The notes below the pieces were generated by a model. It was not told the origin of the DNA, made no database searches, and worked only from the letters and a program-made list of their open reading frames with translations. 64,000 nt of DNA. Origin: Alligator mississippiensis (lineage: Eukaryota; Chordata; Crocodylia; Alligatoridae). How positions within the stretch are numbered: the first letter of the stretch is position 1; every line of letters starts with the position of its first letter. Made by a program: the position numbers and the translations under genes. Positions 1-10,781 of the stretch are shown here, piece by piece. The DNA lies in the NCBI RefSeq assembly GCF_030867095.1, contig NC_081828.1:219883978-219947977 (forward strand). The letters are read 5' to 3'.

Positions 1-760
1 CCCCAGGGGCAGGGAAAGCCCCGGGACAAGCGGCCTGGCCCGTCACAGAGCCCAGCCTGCCTCCGTCCTCACCCCGCGCCGCCACTACCTGCACCGGCCT
101 TCACACCTCCGCGCGCCTCAGCGCCGGCCCGGCCACGTGCAGCGGCATCTACACAGCTCACGCGGCCCCGCCACCGCGCAGGCGCACACGCCTCCCCCCG
201 CCCCCACTGGGGCGTCCCCAACCCGTGTCAGCCATGAGCGCCGCTACAGCCCCGGAACTGGCAGCACTGCCCCTCAGCAGGGCACGGTGAGGTCCCACTT
301 CCGCAGCCCCCGACACGCTGCTGCGTCCTCACACCGCCAACCCGCGCCGCGGGCTCCCGTGCCCCCGCGCCGCACTGCGCCCCCCGGCCCCGCGCGCGGC
401 GCCCCACTCCCAGCACACCCCGCGCCCGCCCGTCTGTGATATTTGCATGCGTCCCGCCTCCTCTTCAACGGCCGTACGCACACCTGTGACATCATCACGC
501 TTCTCCCCTCCCACCGCACTAGCCCTGCCCGGCAGCCGCCCCCCTGGTCCTAGCGCTGGGCGGTTCCCTGCTGCGCCCGGGCTGCCCCGGTTCGCATCGC
601 CCGGCGGGGACCGCGCCTGCGCGCTGGGCTGGGGGCGCTCCGTGCTGCTGCCCTTGCTGCGTGCGCGGCGCTGCCTTGTGCGGCGCGGGCTGGAGCCTGC
701 CCTTCCCCGGGCGGCGCGGGGAGCGGGGGCGGCGTGCCCTCTACACGGGCATTGTTAAGG
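1..760. promoter_or_regulatory. CpG-island-like block in left arm
   Basis: Very GC-rich and CpG-dense sequence. It holds an exact octamer (ATTTGCAT, 441-448) and a CRE/ATF-like TGACATCA (487-494). No convincing protein is encoded; long open frames here are a by-product of GC richness. It could be the promoter of an snRNA-type or ordinary pol II gene, but no known RNA was recognised about 200 bases from the octamer on either side. Confidence 0.5.
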
Positions 761-1089
761 CGCCTTAAGTTTAGGACCTGCAGGATAGTACGTGTGCCGT
801 AGTCAGCAGCGCTGCACTGTGATACCAGCTCACGGCTTTCACGTGACACTACTGCACAGCAAACTAATTTTACTGCGCGTTAGCACAGCTTTCGCCGTGA
901 TGCTGTAATGCGCAGTGAAATGAGTCTACTGCCCTCTGAGCGTCTCGCGGAGACACGCCTAAAGAGATACACACCGGCCGCGGGTGCGAGCAGTGTAACG
1001 GGAATGTGCTCTTGTAATACAAGTGTAGGTGTGCCAGGGCCTGTCAGGGGAACTGGGCCAGTCACAAGACAAGGCTGTGAATATAGAGG
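760..1089. other. Possible mariner-like MITE remnant
   Basis: A 330-base stretch between the CpG block and the microsatellite, repeated in mirror image at 10783-11110. It contains short TA-rich motifs of the type TTTTACTGCGC and GCGCAGTGAAA in both orientations, suggesting terminal-repeat remnants of a non-autonomous DNA transposon. SINEU elements are reported to prefer a mariner family in crocodilians, which fits the position next to a SINEU-like element. No terminal repeats could be firmly delimited. Confidence 0.25.
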
Positions 1090-1091
1090 TG

Positions 1092-1149
<58 letters not shown>
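1090..1149. repeat. (TATC)n microsatellite
   Basis: About 14-15 uninterrupted copies of a TATC tetranucleotide. It lies at the 3' end of the minus-strand SINEU-like element and probably grew from its simple-repeat tail. The mirror copy at 10695-10781 has about 21 units. Confidence 0.97.
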
Positions 1150-1740
1150 CATCCTGGCCGAGCAGAGTCCATGGTCATAGTTTCCCGTCCCGGCGGTTCT
1201 TCCTACCTGGCAGGGGAGACCCCTTTTCCCTCGGACTTGAATGACGGCGTCTGTCGTTGAGGGTGAAGGCCTGTCCCTTGCGCTGCGGCAGGCTGACCCC
1301 ACCACGGGCCATAATGCCTCCAATTTCGGGCGTTTTGTTTGTTTTTGTTTCCCAAGGGCTAACTCGGGTCTGAATGTTCCTGGGCCAAGCCCGATAGCCA
1401 AGTTCCACGGTCCGATGGAGCAGAGCTCCTCTGTGCAAGTAGTCTGTGTGTGCTGCCACGGGGCGAGCCTGCCCCTCCCCACCTCCCCCGGTCTGTGGCA
1501 GACATCCTGCGTGCAAGCCCAGGCACCTTGGGGTTCGGACGCCCCCTCCTCTCGCTTGCTCTTAGCCTAAAAGCCGGGCAGGAGCCCGGGGGAAGCACTG
1601 CCCCGTTGCCACAGAACCGTGCAGCTGAGTTTCCTGCATTTGGGGCAAACCCGGACGTACCCAGAGTGCAAGAGACAAGCCTCACCCTGGGAAAACCAAC
1701 TGCATGATCGTGGTGTCCGGCCTGCCAGGGGAGGATCTCA
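1150..1740 (-). mobile_element. SINEU-like SINE with U1- and U2-like heads (left arm)
   Basis: Read on the minus strand, 1735 to about 1605 follows U1 snRNA: the start of the molecule, the GGTTTTCCCAGGGTGAGGC segment, TTGCACTC and the region before the Sm site. Directly after it comes GGCTTTTAGGCTAAGAGCAAG, close to the U2 snRNA segment GGCCTTTTGGCTAAGATCAAG. A further U1-like stretch lies on the opposite strand at about 1195-1320 (TACCTGGCAGGGGAGACCCC, then CTTGCGCTGCGG...GCTGACCCC). The element ends in the tetranucleotide tail. This fits the SINEU-1 type reported in crocodilians, in which U1 and U2 heads were added repeatedly. Subfamily assignment is inference. Confidence 0.72.
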
Positions 1741-2002
1741 GCTACACAACTGATGATAAAAAACAGCTTTTTCTTTTTTTTTTTAATTCCGTGTCTGGGC
1801 CCAAATTGGCCAAATCAGTCCCAAATTCTCTCAAGGGAGCAGAGCTTGGTTGTTCCTGACTGCGCGGCACTGCCACGGACAAGTCTCTCTCCCAGACCCT
1901 CCAGCCTGGGGCTGCAGAGGTTCCCAAATCCAAGGCAGCCTCCTACGTGCAGGAGCCTGGAGGCCTTGCAGTTCAGATAGCCCCGGGAACAAAGCTCCAT
2001 GT

Positions 2003-2690
2003 CGGGCTCCTTGTCACCTGCATGAACCCTGCCCTGGACCCCCAGCCCTCACCCCCTGCTGCACCCACGTCTGGGGAGGGGGTGGGAAGGGGGGGAAGGT
2101 ACAGCTGCAACTTCCCCAGGGCTTGTGCCTACCCCGGGGGTCTGTCTCCTGCCCCACGGCGCTGGCTGCACTAGAAAGGGCTCCACGTGCAGCTGGCGCA
2201 CCCTGCACGGCATGTGTGGGGGCAGCTGCCAGACCACCCGATGAGGACCATTACCTGCTGCCGTCCAGCCAGGGCTGCACTGGGAGGGGGAGGCAGGGCT
2301 CAGCCCGGGTGCAGGCGGTCGGGCCAGGCCGTGCTGCGGGGGCTGCCATGCAGGGAGGGCACTGGCCGTGGGGGGCTCCCAGCGGTGCCTGGGGCCTGAG
2401 AACAGCAGAGGGGCCGACCGGGACACGAGTGTCTCGCCCTCCTGCCCCGGGGCTCAGGGGCTCGAGCCCTGCACTGCTGTCCCAGGCTGTCCCAGGCCCC
2501 GGGACGGCCCCTAGCCATGGGTGCTCTCCGATGCCCACCACAGGGCTGCCCCAGCTCCCAGCCCTGACCCAGCCCCACATTGGCTTCTACCCGCGGGCCA
2601 GTCTGTCCTCACATCTCGCAGCACTCGCTCTGCACCAGGCAGCATCCGGCCGCCCCAAGCAGCCTCGCACGCAGGTCGGCTCGTGCACCG
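2003..2690. repeat. Segment duplicated in inverse orientation at 8110-8625
   Basis: About the first 550 bases recur as reverse complement at 8110-8625, just behind the TMEM176-like polyadenylation signal. The right arm of the large repeat lacks this segment, so it is either a left insertion or, more simply, a right deletion. No gene was recognised; the long open frame on the plus strand has no family resemblance. Confidence 0.85.
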
Positions 2691-2855
2691 AGCTCAGTGG
2701 TGACAAAGAGCAGCACAAGCAGAATAAAGTCAGTTTACTTCAGGGAGACTGGGAGGTGATCAGGGAGACTTATGCAGTCTCTGGTCCTAATTTACCAAAC
2801 ACTCGAGCAATCCCGGTCTGTGAGCAAGCCCGCCGACTGTGTAGCCAGGCACTAA

Positions 2856-3733
2856 GCTGTGGGGCAAGGTGGATACACTTGAAGGGAGAAAGAGGCTGCA
2901 ACTAGATTCAGACAGACTACAAAAGTGGGCAGACGAGACTAGGATGCGGTTCAACGTAGACAAATGCAGGGAGCTGCACCTGGGGAGAAGGAGTCCACAG
3001 CACACATACAGGCTGGGGAGTTCCCTTCTTGAAAGCAGAGGTGGAAAGGGATCTCGGAGTCATTATTAACTCCAAGATGAACATGAGCCGCCAATGCCAG
3101 ACCGCAGCCAGCAAGGCCAGCCAGACCCTGTCATGCATGCAAAGGTGCATCTCAAGCCAGTCCAGAGAGGTGATACTCCCCCTCTATGCGACACTGGTCA
3201 GGCCACAGTTGGAGTACTGTGTCCAGTACTGGGCACCGCACTTCAGGAGGGATGTGGCCAGCCTGGAGAGGGGTCAGAGGAGACCACCCGCATGGTCAGG
3301 GGGCAGCAAGACAGGCCCTACGAGGAGAGACGGAGGGACCTGAACCTGTTCAGCCTCAGCAAGAGGAGGCTGAGGGGGATCTGGTGGCTGCCTACAAGCT
3401 CATCAGGGGGATCAACAGCAAATAGGCAGAGCCCTTTTCTCCCCAGCACCACCTGGGGTGATGAGGAACAATGGTCATAAGCTGATGGAGAATAGGTTTA
3501 GGTTAGAGATCAGAAGGCAATACTTTACAATTAGGGTGGCCAAAATCTGGAACCAACTTCCCAGGGAAGTGGTCCTCGCTCCTACCTTGGGCAAATTCAA
3601 GAGGAGGTTGGACGATCACCTGTCTGGGGTGTTGTGAACCAGCATCCATTCCTGCCTGTGGCAGGGGGTCAGGCTAGACGATCTGTTCAGGTCCCTCCTG
3701 ACCCGAGCTACTAGGAAACTATGATACTATGAT
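2856..3733 (+). mobile_element. CR1 LINE, 5'-truncated, 3' end intact
   Basis: Encodes the C-terminal half of CR1 reverse transcriptase (LWGKVDTLEGRKRLQ..., then a broken [15 protein letters not shown] segment) and ends in the usual CR1 tail of ATGATACTATGAT units. It is inserted in the left arm of the inverted repeat; the right arm has the uninterrupted junction. It is therefore younger than the inverted duplication, or was lost from the right arm. Several frameshifts break the reading frame. Confidence 0.93.
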
Positions 3734-4348
3734 GCTAACCCACCTCCAGCACTGTCAAGGCTTTCTTACACCCCCGACCAAACGACGTGCGGTGACACAG
3801 CCAGCACGGCGGGGTCGCAGCACCGGGGTTGCAGCTCCGACCGGCATCGCCCACAGGCCCGCACACGAGGCAGGCTCCCCGGGGCCAGGGTGGCCGATAG
3901 GGCAGGATGGAGCCAGCCGGGCCAGCGTGAGGGAGCTGTCCAAGGGGCTGTGGCCACCGGCGCCCACCCTGCTAGCTCTGGTCTGGAGATGGACGACACC
4001 CCCCAGCCCCTGGCCTGAGCCTGGCTTTCCCTGGAGCTGGGCCTGATCCTGGCATCAAGCATCTCCATTGCCCCCGCAAGACAGGACAGGGTGGCGAGGG
4101 TTCGGCTCCCTCTGGCCAGGGGGGTCCATCTGGCTGCAAGGCTTGCAAAGGGCACAGCCCCTCCAGGGCTCCCTGGCGCTGGGCCGGCTCTGGGGGTCAC
4201 GCCGGACGCTCTCCATGGACATTCCCGAGAGGATCCACCCTGCACGTGCTGTTTGTGGCTATTCTGGGCCAGGCAGCGGTGGGCACCGTGCCACTGTGGG
4301 GAGGGCTGGGCACGAGCCCTAACCCCAACTCCGGCACGGCTGTTGCAG
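3733..4348 (+). other. End of inverted repeat and possible first exon of TMEM176-like gene
   Basis: 3733-3870 matches 9600-9705 in inverse orientation. From 3870 the sequence is unique and GC-rich. 4207-4300 aligns with the end of exon 1 of the minus-strand paralogue (39502-39714). One frame reads LHVLFVAILGQAAVGTVPL against LRVLWVGLGQAAVGTLPL there. The paralogue has a GT donor in this stretch, but the equivalent site is not conserved here, so the first exon and true start are unclear. Confidence 0.45.
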
Positions 4349-7300
4349 GCGGCACATGCTGCTGGGGCTGGTGTGTGCGGCGCTGGGCCTGACGCTCTGC
4401 TTCACGCTGGACACAGAGGAGTACTGGAAGGCGTCTCCCTTCTGGATGGCAGCTGTGGTGCGTGGCTTGGTGTGGGGCGCGGGTCACGGGCCCCCGGGGA
4501 CCTGCTCTCCCCTCCCGCGGGGCAGCCGCTCGGCTCCCAGGAGACTCGGTCCCACACCTGCCCCGCGTGTCAGCTCCTGGCGCCCTGCACCTCCCCTGCT
4601 CCCCTGACCCCCAGGGTGCACACAGCGGCGCATGTGGCCTCTCGGGCTCTCCACGCCGCCCTCCCAGTGCCCGTCGGCCTGAACTGCTTGTTATGGGGGA
4701 CTTAACCTTCCCAGACATCTATCTGCCGGGAGAAGCAGGCAGCCAGGTCGGCCCGTGCAGGGAAGTATCTAACCTCCTTACAGGACCGTCACCTCTCGCA
4801 GGGGGTTCGCGTCCCCACCGGGGCGATGCCTTGCCCAACTTGGTGCTGGCCACAGTGGAGGCCTTGGTGGGGGATCTGCAGGTGCAAGGTCACCTCGGGG
4901 AGCGTGACCACCCAGTGACAGAGTTCACTACCTGGCGGAAGGTGGGGAAGGTAACTATCAGGGCAGAAGTGCTAGACTTCAGGAAGACCAACTTCAACAA
5001 GCTCAGGAGATGAGTTAGGGAGGGACTGACTGGTAATAGCCTCGCAGAGATGGGAGTCCAGGAAGAGTGGGTATTTCTCAAGGGACTGATCCTGCAGGCA
5101 CAATAAAAGGCTATCCCAGTCCACATAAAAGGGGGCAAAAAAGCAAAGAAACCTTCTTGGCTGAGCAGGGAAGTCCAGGAGAGCCTGGTGAGGACAACAG
5201 AGGCTTACGGGCTGTGGAAGCAGGGTTTGCCACCGAGGAGGAGTTCACCTGTGTGGCTTGAGCCTGCAGGGAAGCAGTGAGAGAGCCAAAGCGGAGATGG
5301 AGCTGAGGCTGGCAACGGAAGTCAAGGATAACGAAAAGGCATTTTTTCAGTACGTAGGCAGCAAAAAGGAAGTGCAGCATAACTTAGGGCCCCTTCAGCT
5401 TGAACAAGGACAACCGGTAACAGATAGGAAGGCCGAAGCACAGCTTCTAAATGAATTCTTTCCATCCGTGTTCCTGGACACGAATACGAACACGCATCCC
5501 ATTAGGACTTTGGACAAGCCCAGGATAGATGCCAACCCAGCAGCGGTTCATGCAGACCTAGGAAGGGGGCATCCGGAGGGGCTGAATGTATTTAAGTCAA
5601 CAGGCCCTGATGATCTTCACCCGAGGGTACTGAGTGAATTAGCTGGAGTCATAGCAGACCCGCTGGCACAACTGTATGAGCACTCGTGGTGCTCAGGACA
5701 AGTCCCAAAGGACTGGAATAGGGCCAGTGTGGTCCCTATTTTCACGACGGGGAGGAAGGAAGATGCAGGTAACTATAGACCGGTTAGTCTCACCTCTATC
5801 CTTGGCAAGACCTTTGAGAAAATAGTTCAAGATCACATTTGCGGGGGACCAGTGGGTAAAGTAATGCCAGGGGGCAACCAGCGTGGGTTCATAGCAGGCA
5901 GATCCCACCTGACCAACCTCGTTTCATTCTACGCCCGGGTCACAAAAGGCTTGGGTGAGGGAACAGAGGTAGGTGTTGTTTACCTAGACTTGAAAAAAGC
6001 CTTTGGCGCAGCGTCACCCCAGTTCTTATAAATCAGCACTTCTGCGCAGCACGCACCTCCCCTGGAGCCTGTCCCGCACCAGGGCGTCCGAGCCTTGCCA
6101 AGGTGCAGCCGCAGTCGGCTCCCTTTCCTCGTGCTCAGGGGGCCTGGGCGTCCTTCCCCAGAGCCGCACTGTTCCCCTCTCCATCATCCCGTGGCCTGGG
6201 GCAGCAGGGCCTGTCCCGCCAGCACATGGGCTGTGCGTCCTGCCCTGAGCCCCCAGGCCTGGGCAGCACCCCCAGTGCGACTCCTAGGGCTGCCGTACAG
6301 GGGTGGGGGCTCTCGCTGTCTCAGAGCTCACGGCGGGTTCGTGGCACTGCTGTGACCCCCGTGGGTGCAGGAGGCCGTGGCTGGTCCACACATGGCCCAT
6401 CTCCCATCCCGTGTGTGGCCAGGCCCCTTGGCTGTGCCCGGGTCTGTGTCAGCCCAGCCCCACGCTCACGCCGGCTCCTCTCTCCCAGTTCGTGGTGTCG
6501 GGCACGTTCTCCGTTCTCTGCCGAAAGTATGAAGCCGGCTGCCGGGCGAGTGCCGGGGCTGCGCCAGACATGGCCTCTGCCTGGGGAGGGGGCTCTCGGG
6601 GGGTGGGGAGTCTCCGGTCATGCCAGGCCAAGCGGTGCCCAGAGGCCGGAGCCGGTGCCAGCGCGGTCTCAGTGGGCGGCACAGAGCGGCGATGTCCTGG
6701 GAAGCGATTCCCTGCTCCAGCGGGTCCCCTGCAACTGGGGCTGGAGTGGGGGGCTCTGTGCAGGGAAGAAGGTATGTGTATGCACATGTGTGCATGTGCA
6801 TGCTTGTTTGCACTTGTGCGCTTGTGTGAGTGCATGTCATGTGTGCATGTGTGTACATGTGCATGCATGTCCATGTGTTTGCATATGTGTGTGCATGTGT
6901 ACATTGTATGCCTGTGTGTGCACATGTGTGCATGCTAGTTGTCCTGCACAGGTCCCTTACGCGCCTTCCCCCTTCCAGGTGCTGCTCACTGCATTCCTGG
7001 CCCTGGCCAACGTGGTGGTGGTGGTCGTGGCCATGGTGATCAGTGTGCAGGACATCCAGTGCCATTGGTGGTATTCCTCCATGTACACGTGCGATGCCAA
7101 GGTGACATCAGCCCGGAAGAAGCGACCTGGAGGCAGGAGGAGTGCTGTCGATACGTGGCCTCTCTCCTGGTGAGCAGCTGCCCCATGTGCAGCAGCCCCC
7201 CTGCCCTGCTGCCCTGCCCCGCTCTCCAGGAGCCCGCAGGGTGCTGGCAGCGCTGCAGGGGCCTGGCTGGGTGCTGGGCCGTGGGGTTCAGCCCTGGGCA

Positions 7301-7976
7301 GCATCACAGCGGGGCAGTCCCCGAGGGCGCTGGCAGGAGGACGGGGGATGCCTGGGGGTGGGACAGGAGGGAGCAGCCCCCGTCCCGGCAGGGCCCAGGA
7401 GTCGGGAGGCCACAGGCGCTGCCCATGCGCTCTGCCCCAGAACCTGCTCCTGGGCGTCCCGGTGCTGCTGGTGGTGACCACGGCCGGTGCCCTCGTCATT
7501 GCCGCCTGCTGCCTCGTCTGCACCTGCCAGGCCTTGTGCTGCCGGGCGCAGGTAAGCGGGCGAGGCTTGGCCCCGGGCCGGGCAGGGGCTCTGCCTGGGC
7601 TCCGTGCAGGGGCGGAGGGGTCCCCGTCTCCCGGGGGGCTGCGCTGCTTTGAAGGGTGTGGCTGTGGCTCGGAGCCCCTCGCTGGGGACGCTGCCCCGGG
7701 GCGGGTTTGGGCAGGGGAGGTAGCAGCTCAGCCCGGGGCCCGGCTGCCTCCTGGCCCGTGGGCTCGTGGCTGCTCTGTGCAGGGAGCCGTGGGCCCAGGG
7801 TCTCTGTGCTGCATGGGACGTGGTGCTGAGCCCAGGGGTCCACGGTGCTGATGATCCCCCTCTGCTTGCAGGACCGGGAGGAGGCGGGGGTGGGTACAGA
7901 GCCACTGGTGATCTCCGTGCCCGCGGCCCAGGCCCAGGCCCAGCCGGGTGAAGAAATGCATGTGGACAGTGCCTGA
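4349..7976 (+). CDS. TMEM176-family four-pass membrane protein (possibly decaying)
   Basis: Exons read from splice sites: 4349-4457, 6489-6545, 6979-7169, 7441-7551 and 7872-7976 (stop 7974-7976); an upstream exon is uncertain. The pieces give four hydrophobic segments: LLGLVCAALGLTLCF; FVVSGTFSVLCRKY; VLLTAFLALANVVVVVVAMV; and NLLLGVPVLLVVTTAGALVI, followed by CTCQALCCRA. Before the fourth, TWRQEECCRYVASLL parallels QWQKEECRAYMQML of human TMEM176B, which settles the family. TMEM176A/B are MS4A-related membrane proteins of intracellular membranes in myeloid cells, described as cation channels, and sit next to AOC1 in mammals. Oddities: exon 2 enters in a different phase from the paralogue at 39.4 kb (two bases shorter at its start), intron 3 would use a GC donor (GCGAGT at 6546), and a one-base frame change is needed near 7102. 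It may start at the exon-2 ATG (4356), be a recent pseudogene, or carry assembly errors. A CR1 fragment lies in intron 2. Confidence 0.75.
4690..6018 (+). mobile_element. CR1 LINE fragment in intron 2 of TMEM176-like gene
   Basis: Covers the end of the CR1 endonuclease domain (GDLTFPDIYLP..., LGERDHPVTEF, VLDFRKTNFNKLR) and the first part of reverse transcriptase (NYRPVSLTSILGKTFEKI, GFIAGRSHLTNLVSFYARVTK, VVYLDLKKAFGA). It stops abruptly inside the RT and lacks the CR1 3' end, which is unusual for a LINE and points to a later deletion. Flanking intron sequence resumes about 6033 and matches the paralogue on the minus strand at 28385. Confidence 0.92.
6770..6945. repeat. TG/CA-rich minisatellite
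   Basis: A run of alternating purine-pyrimidine sequence built from TGTGCATG and GTGTGTGCA variants, in intron 3 of the TMEM176-like gene. It is not found in the paralogue. Such tracts can adopt Z-DNA. Confidence 0.9.
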
Positions 7977-8078
7977 GCCGGGCACGACCCAGGGCTGCAT
8001 CATTACCAGGCCCACTCTGCCCCTGCACTGGCTGCAGCCGTGCCCAACACCGTGCCGTGCCGTGCCGTGTCTACGGGC

Positions 8079-8084
8079 AATAAA
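8079..8084 (+). terminator. Polyadenylation signal AATAAA of TMEM176-like gene
   Basis: AATAAA lies 103 bases after the stop codon and fits a short 3' UTR. The inverted copy of 2003-2560 starts about 30 bases further on. Confidence 0.75.
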
Positions 8085-8109
8085 GCATCTCCACATCTGC
8101 ACGGGGCCT

Positions 8110-8625
8110 GGTGTTTGCTGCCTCTGGGCTGCGGTGGGGAGCAGTGCAGGGATCGAGCCCCTGGGCCCCGGGCAGGAGGGTGAGACACTCGTGTCCCGAT
8201 CGGCCCCGCTGCCGTTCTCAGGCCCCAGGCACCGCTGGGAGCCCCCCACGGCCAGTGCCCTCTCTGCATGGCAGCCCCCGCAGCGTGGCCTGGCCTGACC
8301 GCCTGCACCCAGGCTGAGCCTTGCCGCCCCCTCCCAGTGCAGCCCTGGCTGGACGGCAGCAGGTAATGGTCCTCATCGGGTGGTCTGGCAGCTGTTCCAC
8401 ACACGCCGTGCAGGATGTCCCAGCTGCATGTGGAGCCCTTTCTAGTGCAGCCAGTGCCATGGGGGCAGGAGACAGACCCCCGGGGTAGGCACAAGCCCTG
8501 GGGTAGTTGCAGCTGTGCCTTCCTCCCCTTCCCACTCCCTGCCCAGAAGTGGGTGCAGCAGGGGGTGAGGGCTGGGGGTCCAGGGCAGGGTTCATGCAGG
8601 TGACAAGGAGCCCGACATGCAGCTT
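8110..8625 (-). repeat. Inverted copy of the 2003-2560 segment
   Basis: Reverse complement of 2003-2560, including about 25 bases of the end of the left arm. It abuts the 3' end of the TMEM176-like gene on one side and a CR1 fragment on the other. Confidence 0.85.
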
Positions 8626-8639
8626 TGTTACTCAGGGCC

Positions 8640-9600
8640 CAAGGGGTGACGATCCCAACAAGAAGCAAGGGGGGCAAGAGTGCCCAAAACCCCCCCTGGC
8701 TCACCAAGGACGTCCGGGAATGCCTGGTTGCCAAAAAGGCGGTGTACACCCGGTGGAAGGGGGGGCGATCTCCAAAGAGGAGTACACCTCCACTGCTTGG
8801 GCCTGTACAGGGGCTGTTAGGAAAGCTAAGGTGAACATAGAGGTAGGACTAGCGTCCAAGATCAAAGATAATAAAAAGTCCTTTTTCAAATTATAGCGAG
8901 GATGAAGAAGGTGCTGGGAAATGTGGGGCCCCTGCAAGATACACTGGGCAATCTGGTAGTCGCGCCAGAGGAGAAGGCAGGCCTCTTTAACAAATTCTTC
9001 ACCTCCGTTTTCTTGTGCAGGGACTGGGACTCCACCACCGGGATTGAAGACAGACTCGAGGGAAACGCCTCCAGACCTAAGGCTGAGGAGGACCGGGTTA
9101 GAGTGCTTCTGGAGGGGCTGGATGTGGTCAAATCAGCAGGTCCAGATGCTCTCCACCCCAGGGTGTTGAGGGAGCTAGCAGGGGTTATTGCAGGGCCCTT
9201 GGCATGGCTTTACGAGCGCTCGTGGTGATGGGCCGGCATCGCGGATGATGCTCAAGGGCAACCAGCACAGTTTCATTAGGGGCAGGTCATGTCAGACCAA
9301 CCCGAATGCCTTTTATGATCAGGTCACAAAAGCATTGGATGCAGGTGTTGTCGTGGATGTAGTCTTTCCGGACTACATTGAGATTGAGTCCTGCAAGATA
9401 GCTCCACTGGGGGTGAGGACTGGCAGAAGGAAGAGATACAGCTCCGTATAGTAACACAAGCAGCACATTGACAGAACCACCAAGACCCTAGAAACTATTC
9501 CTAATAAATGAGCACACCCCAAAGTAATGGGCAAATCTGGTAACAACATCCGTAGGAACTACTTCACAGTCAGGGTGGCTAGGACCTGGAACCAACTTCC
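8640..9600 (+). mobile_element. CR1 LINE fragment with internal losses
   Basis: Encodes the CR1 linker and RT start (VGPLQDTLGNLVVAPEEKAG, FNKFFTSVFL, GPDALHPRVLRELAGVIAGPL). It then jumps within the RT (after 9230) and again to a short piece of the C-terminal region (9535-9600, RRNYFTVRVARTWNQLP type). The CR1 tail is missing; the inverted-repeat sequence resumes at 9600. It is broken in several places. Confidence 0.9.
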
Positions 9601-9840
9601 TGCCTCACGTGTGGGCCTGTGGGCAATGCTGGTCGGAGCTGCAACCCCGATGCTGTTCGGTCGGGGGTGTAAGAAAACCTTGACAGTGCTAGAGGTGGGT
9701 TAGTGTCTGGCTACACGGTCGGCGGACTTGCTCACAGACTGGGATTGTCCGAGCATTCGGTAAATTAGGACTGGAGACCGCATAAGTCTCCCTGATCACT
9801 TTATTCTGCTTGTGCTGCTCTTTGTCACCAGTGAGCTCGG
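9600..9840 (-). repeat. Inner continuation of right inverted-repeat arm
   Basis: 9835-9705 matches 2690-2857 and 9705-9600 matches 3733-3870, both in inverse orientation and without the CR1 that splits the left copy. Confidence 0.85.
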
Positions 9841-10107
9841 AGCCCGACATGGAGCTTTGTTCCCGGGGCTATCTGAACTGCAAGGCCTCCAGGCTCCTGC
9901 ACGTAGGAGGCTGCCTTGGATTTGGGAACCTCTGCAGCCCCAGGCTGGAGGGTCTGGGAGAGAGACTTGTCCGTGGCAGCGCTGCGCCGTCAGGAACAAC
10001 CAAGCTCTGCTCCCTTGAGAGAATTTGGGACTGATTTGGCCAATTTGGGCCCAGACACGGAATTAAAAAAAAGAAAAATCTGTTTTTTGTCATCAGTTGT
10101 ATAGCTG

Positions 10108-10693
10108 AGATCCTCCCGTAGCAGGCGAGATAGGACGATCATCCGGTCGGTTTTCCCAGGGTGAGGCTTGTCTCTTGCACTCCGGGTACGTCCGGGTTTG
10201 CCCCTAATGCAGGAAACTCAGCTGCACGGTTCTGTGGCAACGGGGCAGTGCTTCTCCCGGGCTCCTGCCCGGCCTTTAGGCTAAGAGCAAGCGAGAGGAG
10301 GGGGCGTCCGAACCCCAAGGCGCCTGGGCTTGCACGCAGGATGTCTGCCACAGACCGGGGGAGGTGGGGAGGGGCAGGCTCGCCCCGTGGCAGCACACAC
10401 AGACTACTTGCACAGAGGAGCTCTGCTCCATCGGACCGTGGAACTTGGCTATCGGGCTTGGCCCAGGAACATTCAGACCCGAGTTAGCCCTTGGGAAACA
10501 AAAACAAACAAAACGGCCCCAAATTGGAGGCATTATGGCCTGTGGTGGGGTCAGCCTGCCGCAGCGCAAGGCACAGGCCTTCACCCTCAACGACAGACGC
10601 CGTCATTCAAGTCCGAGAGGAAAGGGGTCTCCCCTGCCAGGTAGGAAGAACCGCCTGGACTGGAAACTATGACCATGGACTCTGCTCGGCCAG

Positions 10694-10694
<1 letters not shown>
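10108..10694 (+). mobile_element. SINEU-like SINE with U1- and U2-like heads (right arm)
   Basis: Mirror copy of the left-arm element. The U1-like head runs about 10108-10257 (GGTTTTCCCAGGGTGAGGCT at 10150, TTGCACTCCGGG, AGGAAACTC). The U2-like piece GGCCTTTAGGCTAAGAGCAAG starts about 10270. A second U1-like stretch lies on the minus strand at about 10645-10520. The element ends in the TAGA microsatellite. A 3' tail shared with a Tx1-type LINE would be expected for SINEU but could not be checked here. Confidence 0.72.

Positions 10695-10781
<87 letters not shown>
10695..10781. repeat. (TAGA)n microsatellite
   Basis: About 21 perfect TAGA units at the 3' end of the plus-strand SINEU-like element. 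The left-arm partner is shorter. Confidence 0.97.

Larger units (their letters stand above)
1..2003 (+). repeat. Left arm of large inverted repeat
   Basis: The reverse complement of this stretch is found at 9841-11884. The arms share, in mirrored order, a CpG-rich block, a mariner-like stretch, a tetranucleotide microsatellite, a SINEU-like element and an oligo-A/T tract. By eye the arms are about 96-98% identical outside the microsatellite. The window opens inside the arm, so its outer end is not visible. The repeat continues inward in pieces: 2690-2857 and 3733-3870 match 9835-9600 on the opposite strand. The intervening left segment 2003-2690 is absent from the right arm. Confidence 0.93.

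Noticed and set aside
1850-2905. Open plus-strand frame of 351 codons as a gene
   Set aside because: It spans the inverted-repeat boundary, the duplicated segment and the start of a CR1, has proline-rich low-complexity composition and no family signature. A by-product of GC richness.
6770-6945. CRISPR-like or coding repeat
   Set aside because: The units are variable TG-rich dinucleotide blocks without spacer structure; it is a minisatellite.
8041-8075. Short GTGCC repeats near the TMEM176-like 3' end as an RNA hairpin gene
   Set aside because: A simple tandem of CCGTGCCGTG within the 3' UTR; no stem-loop of known type.
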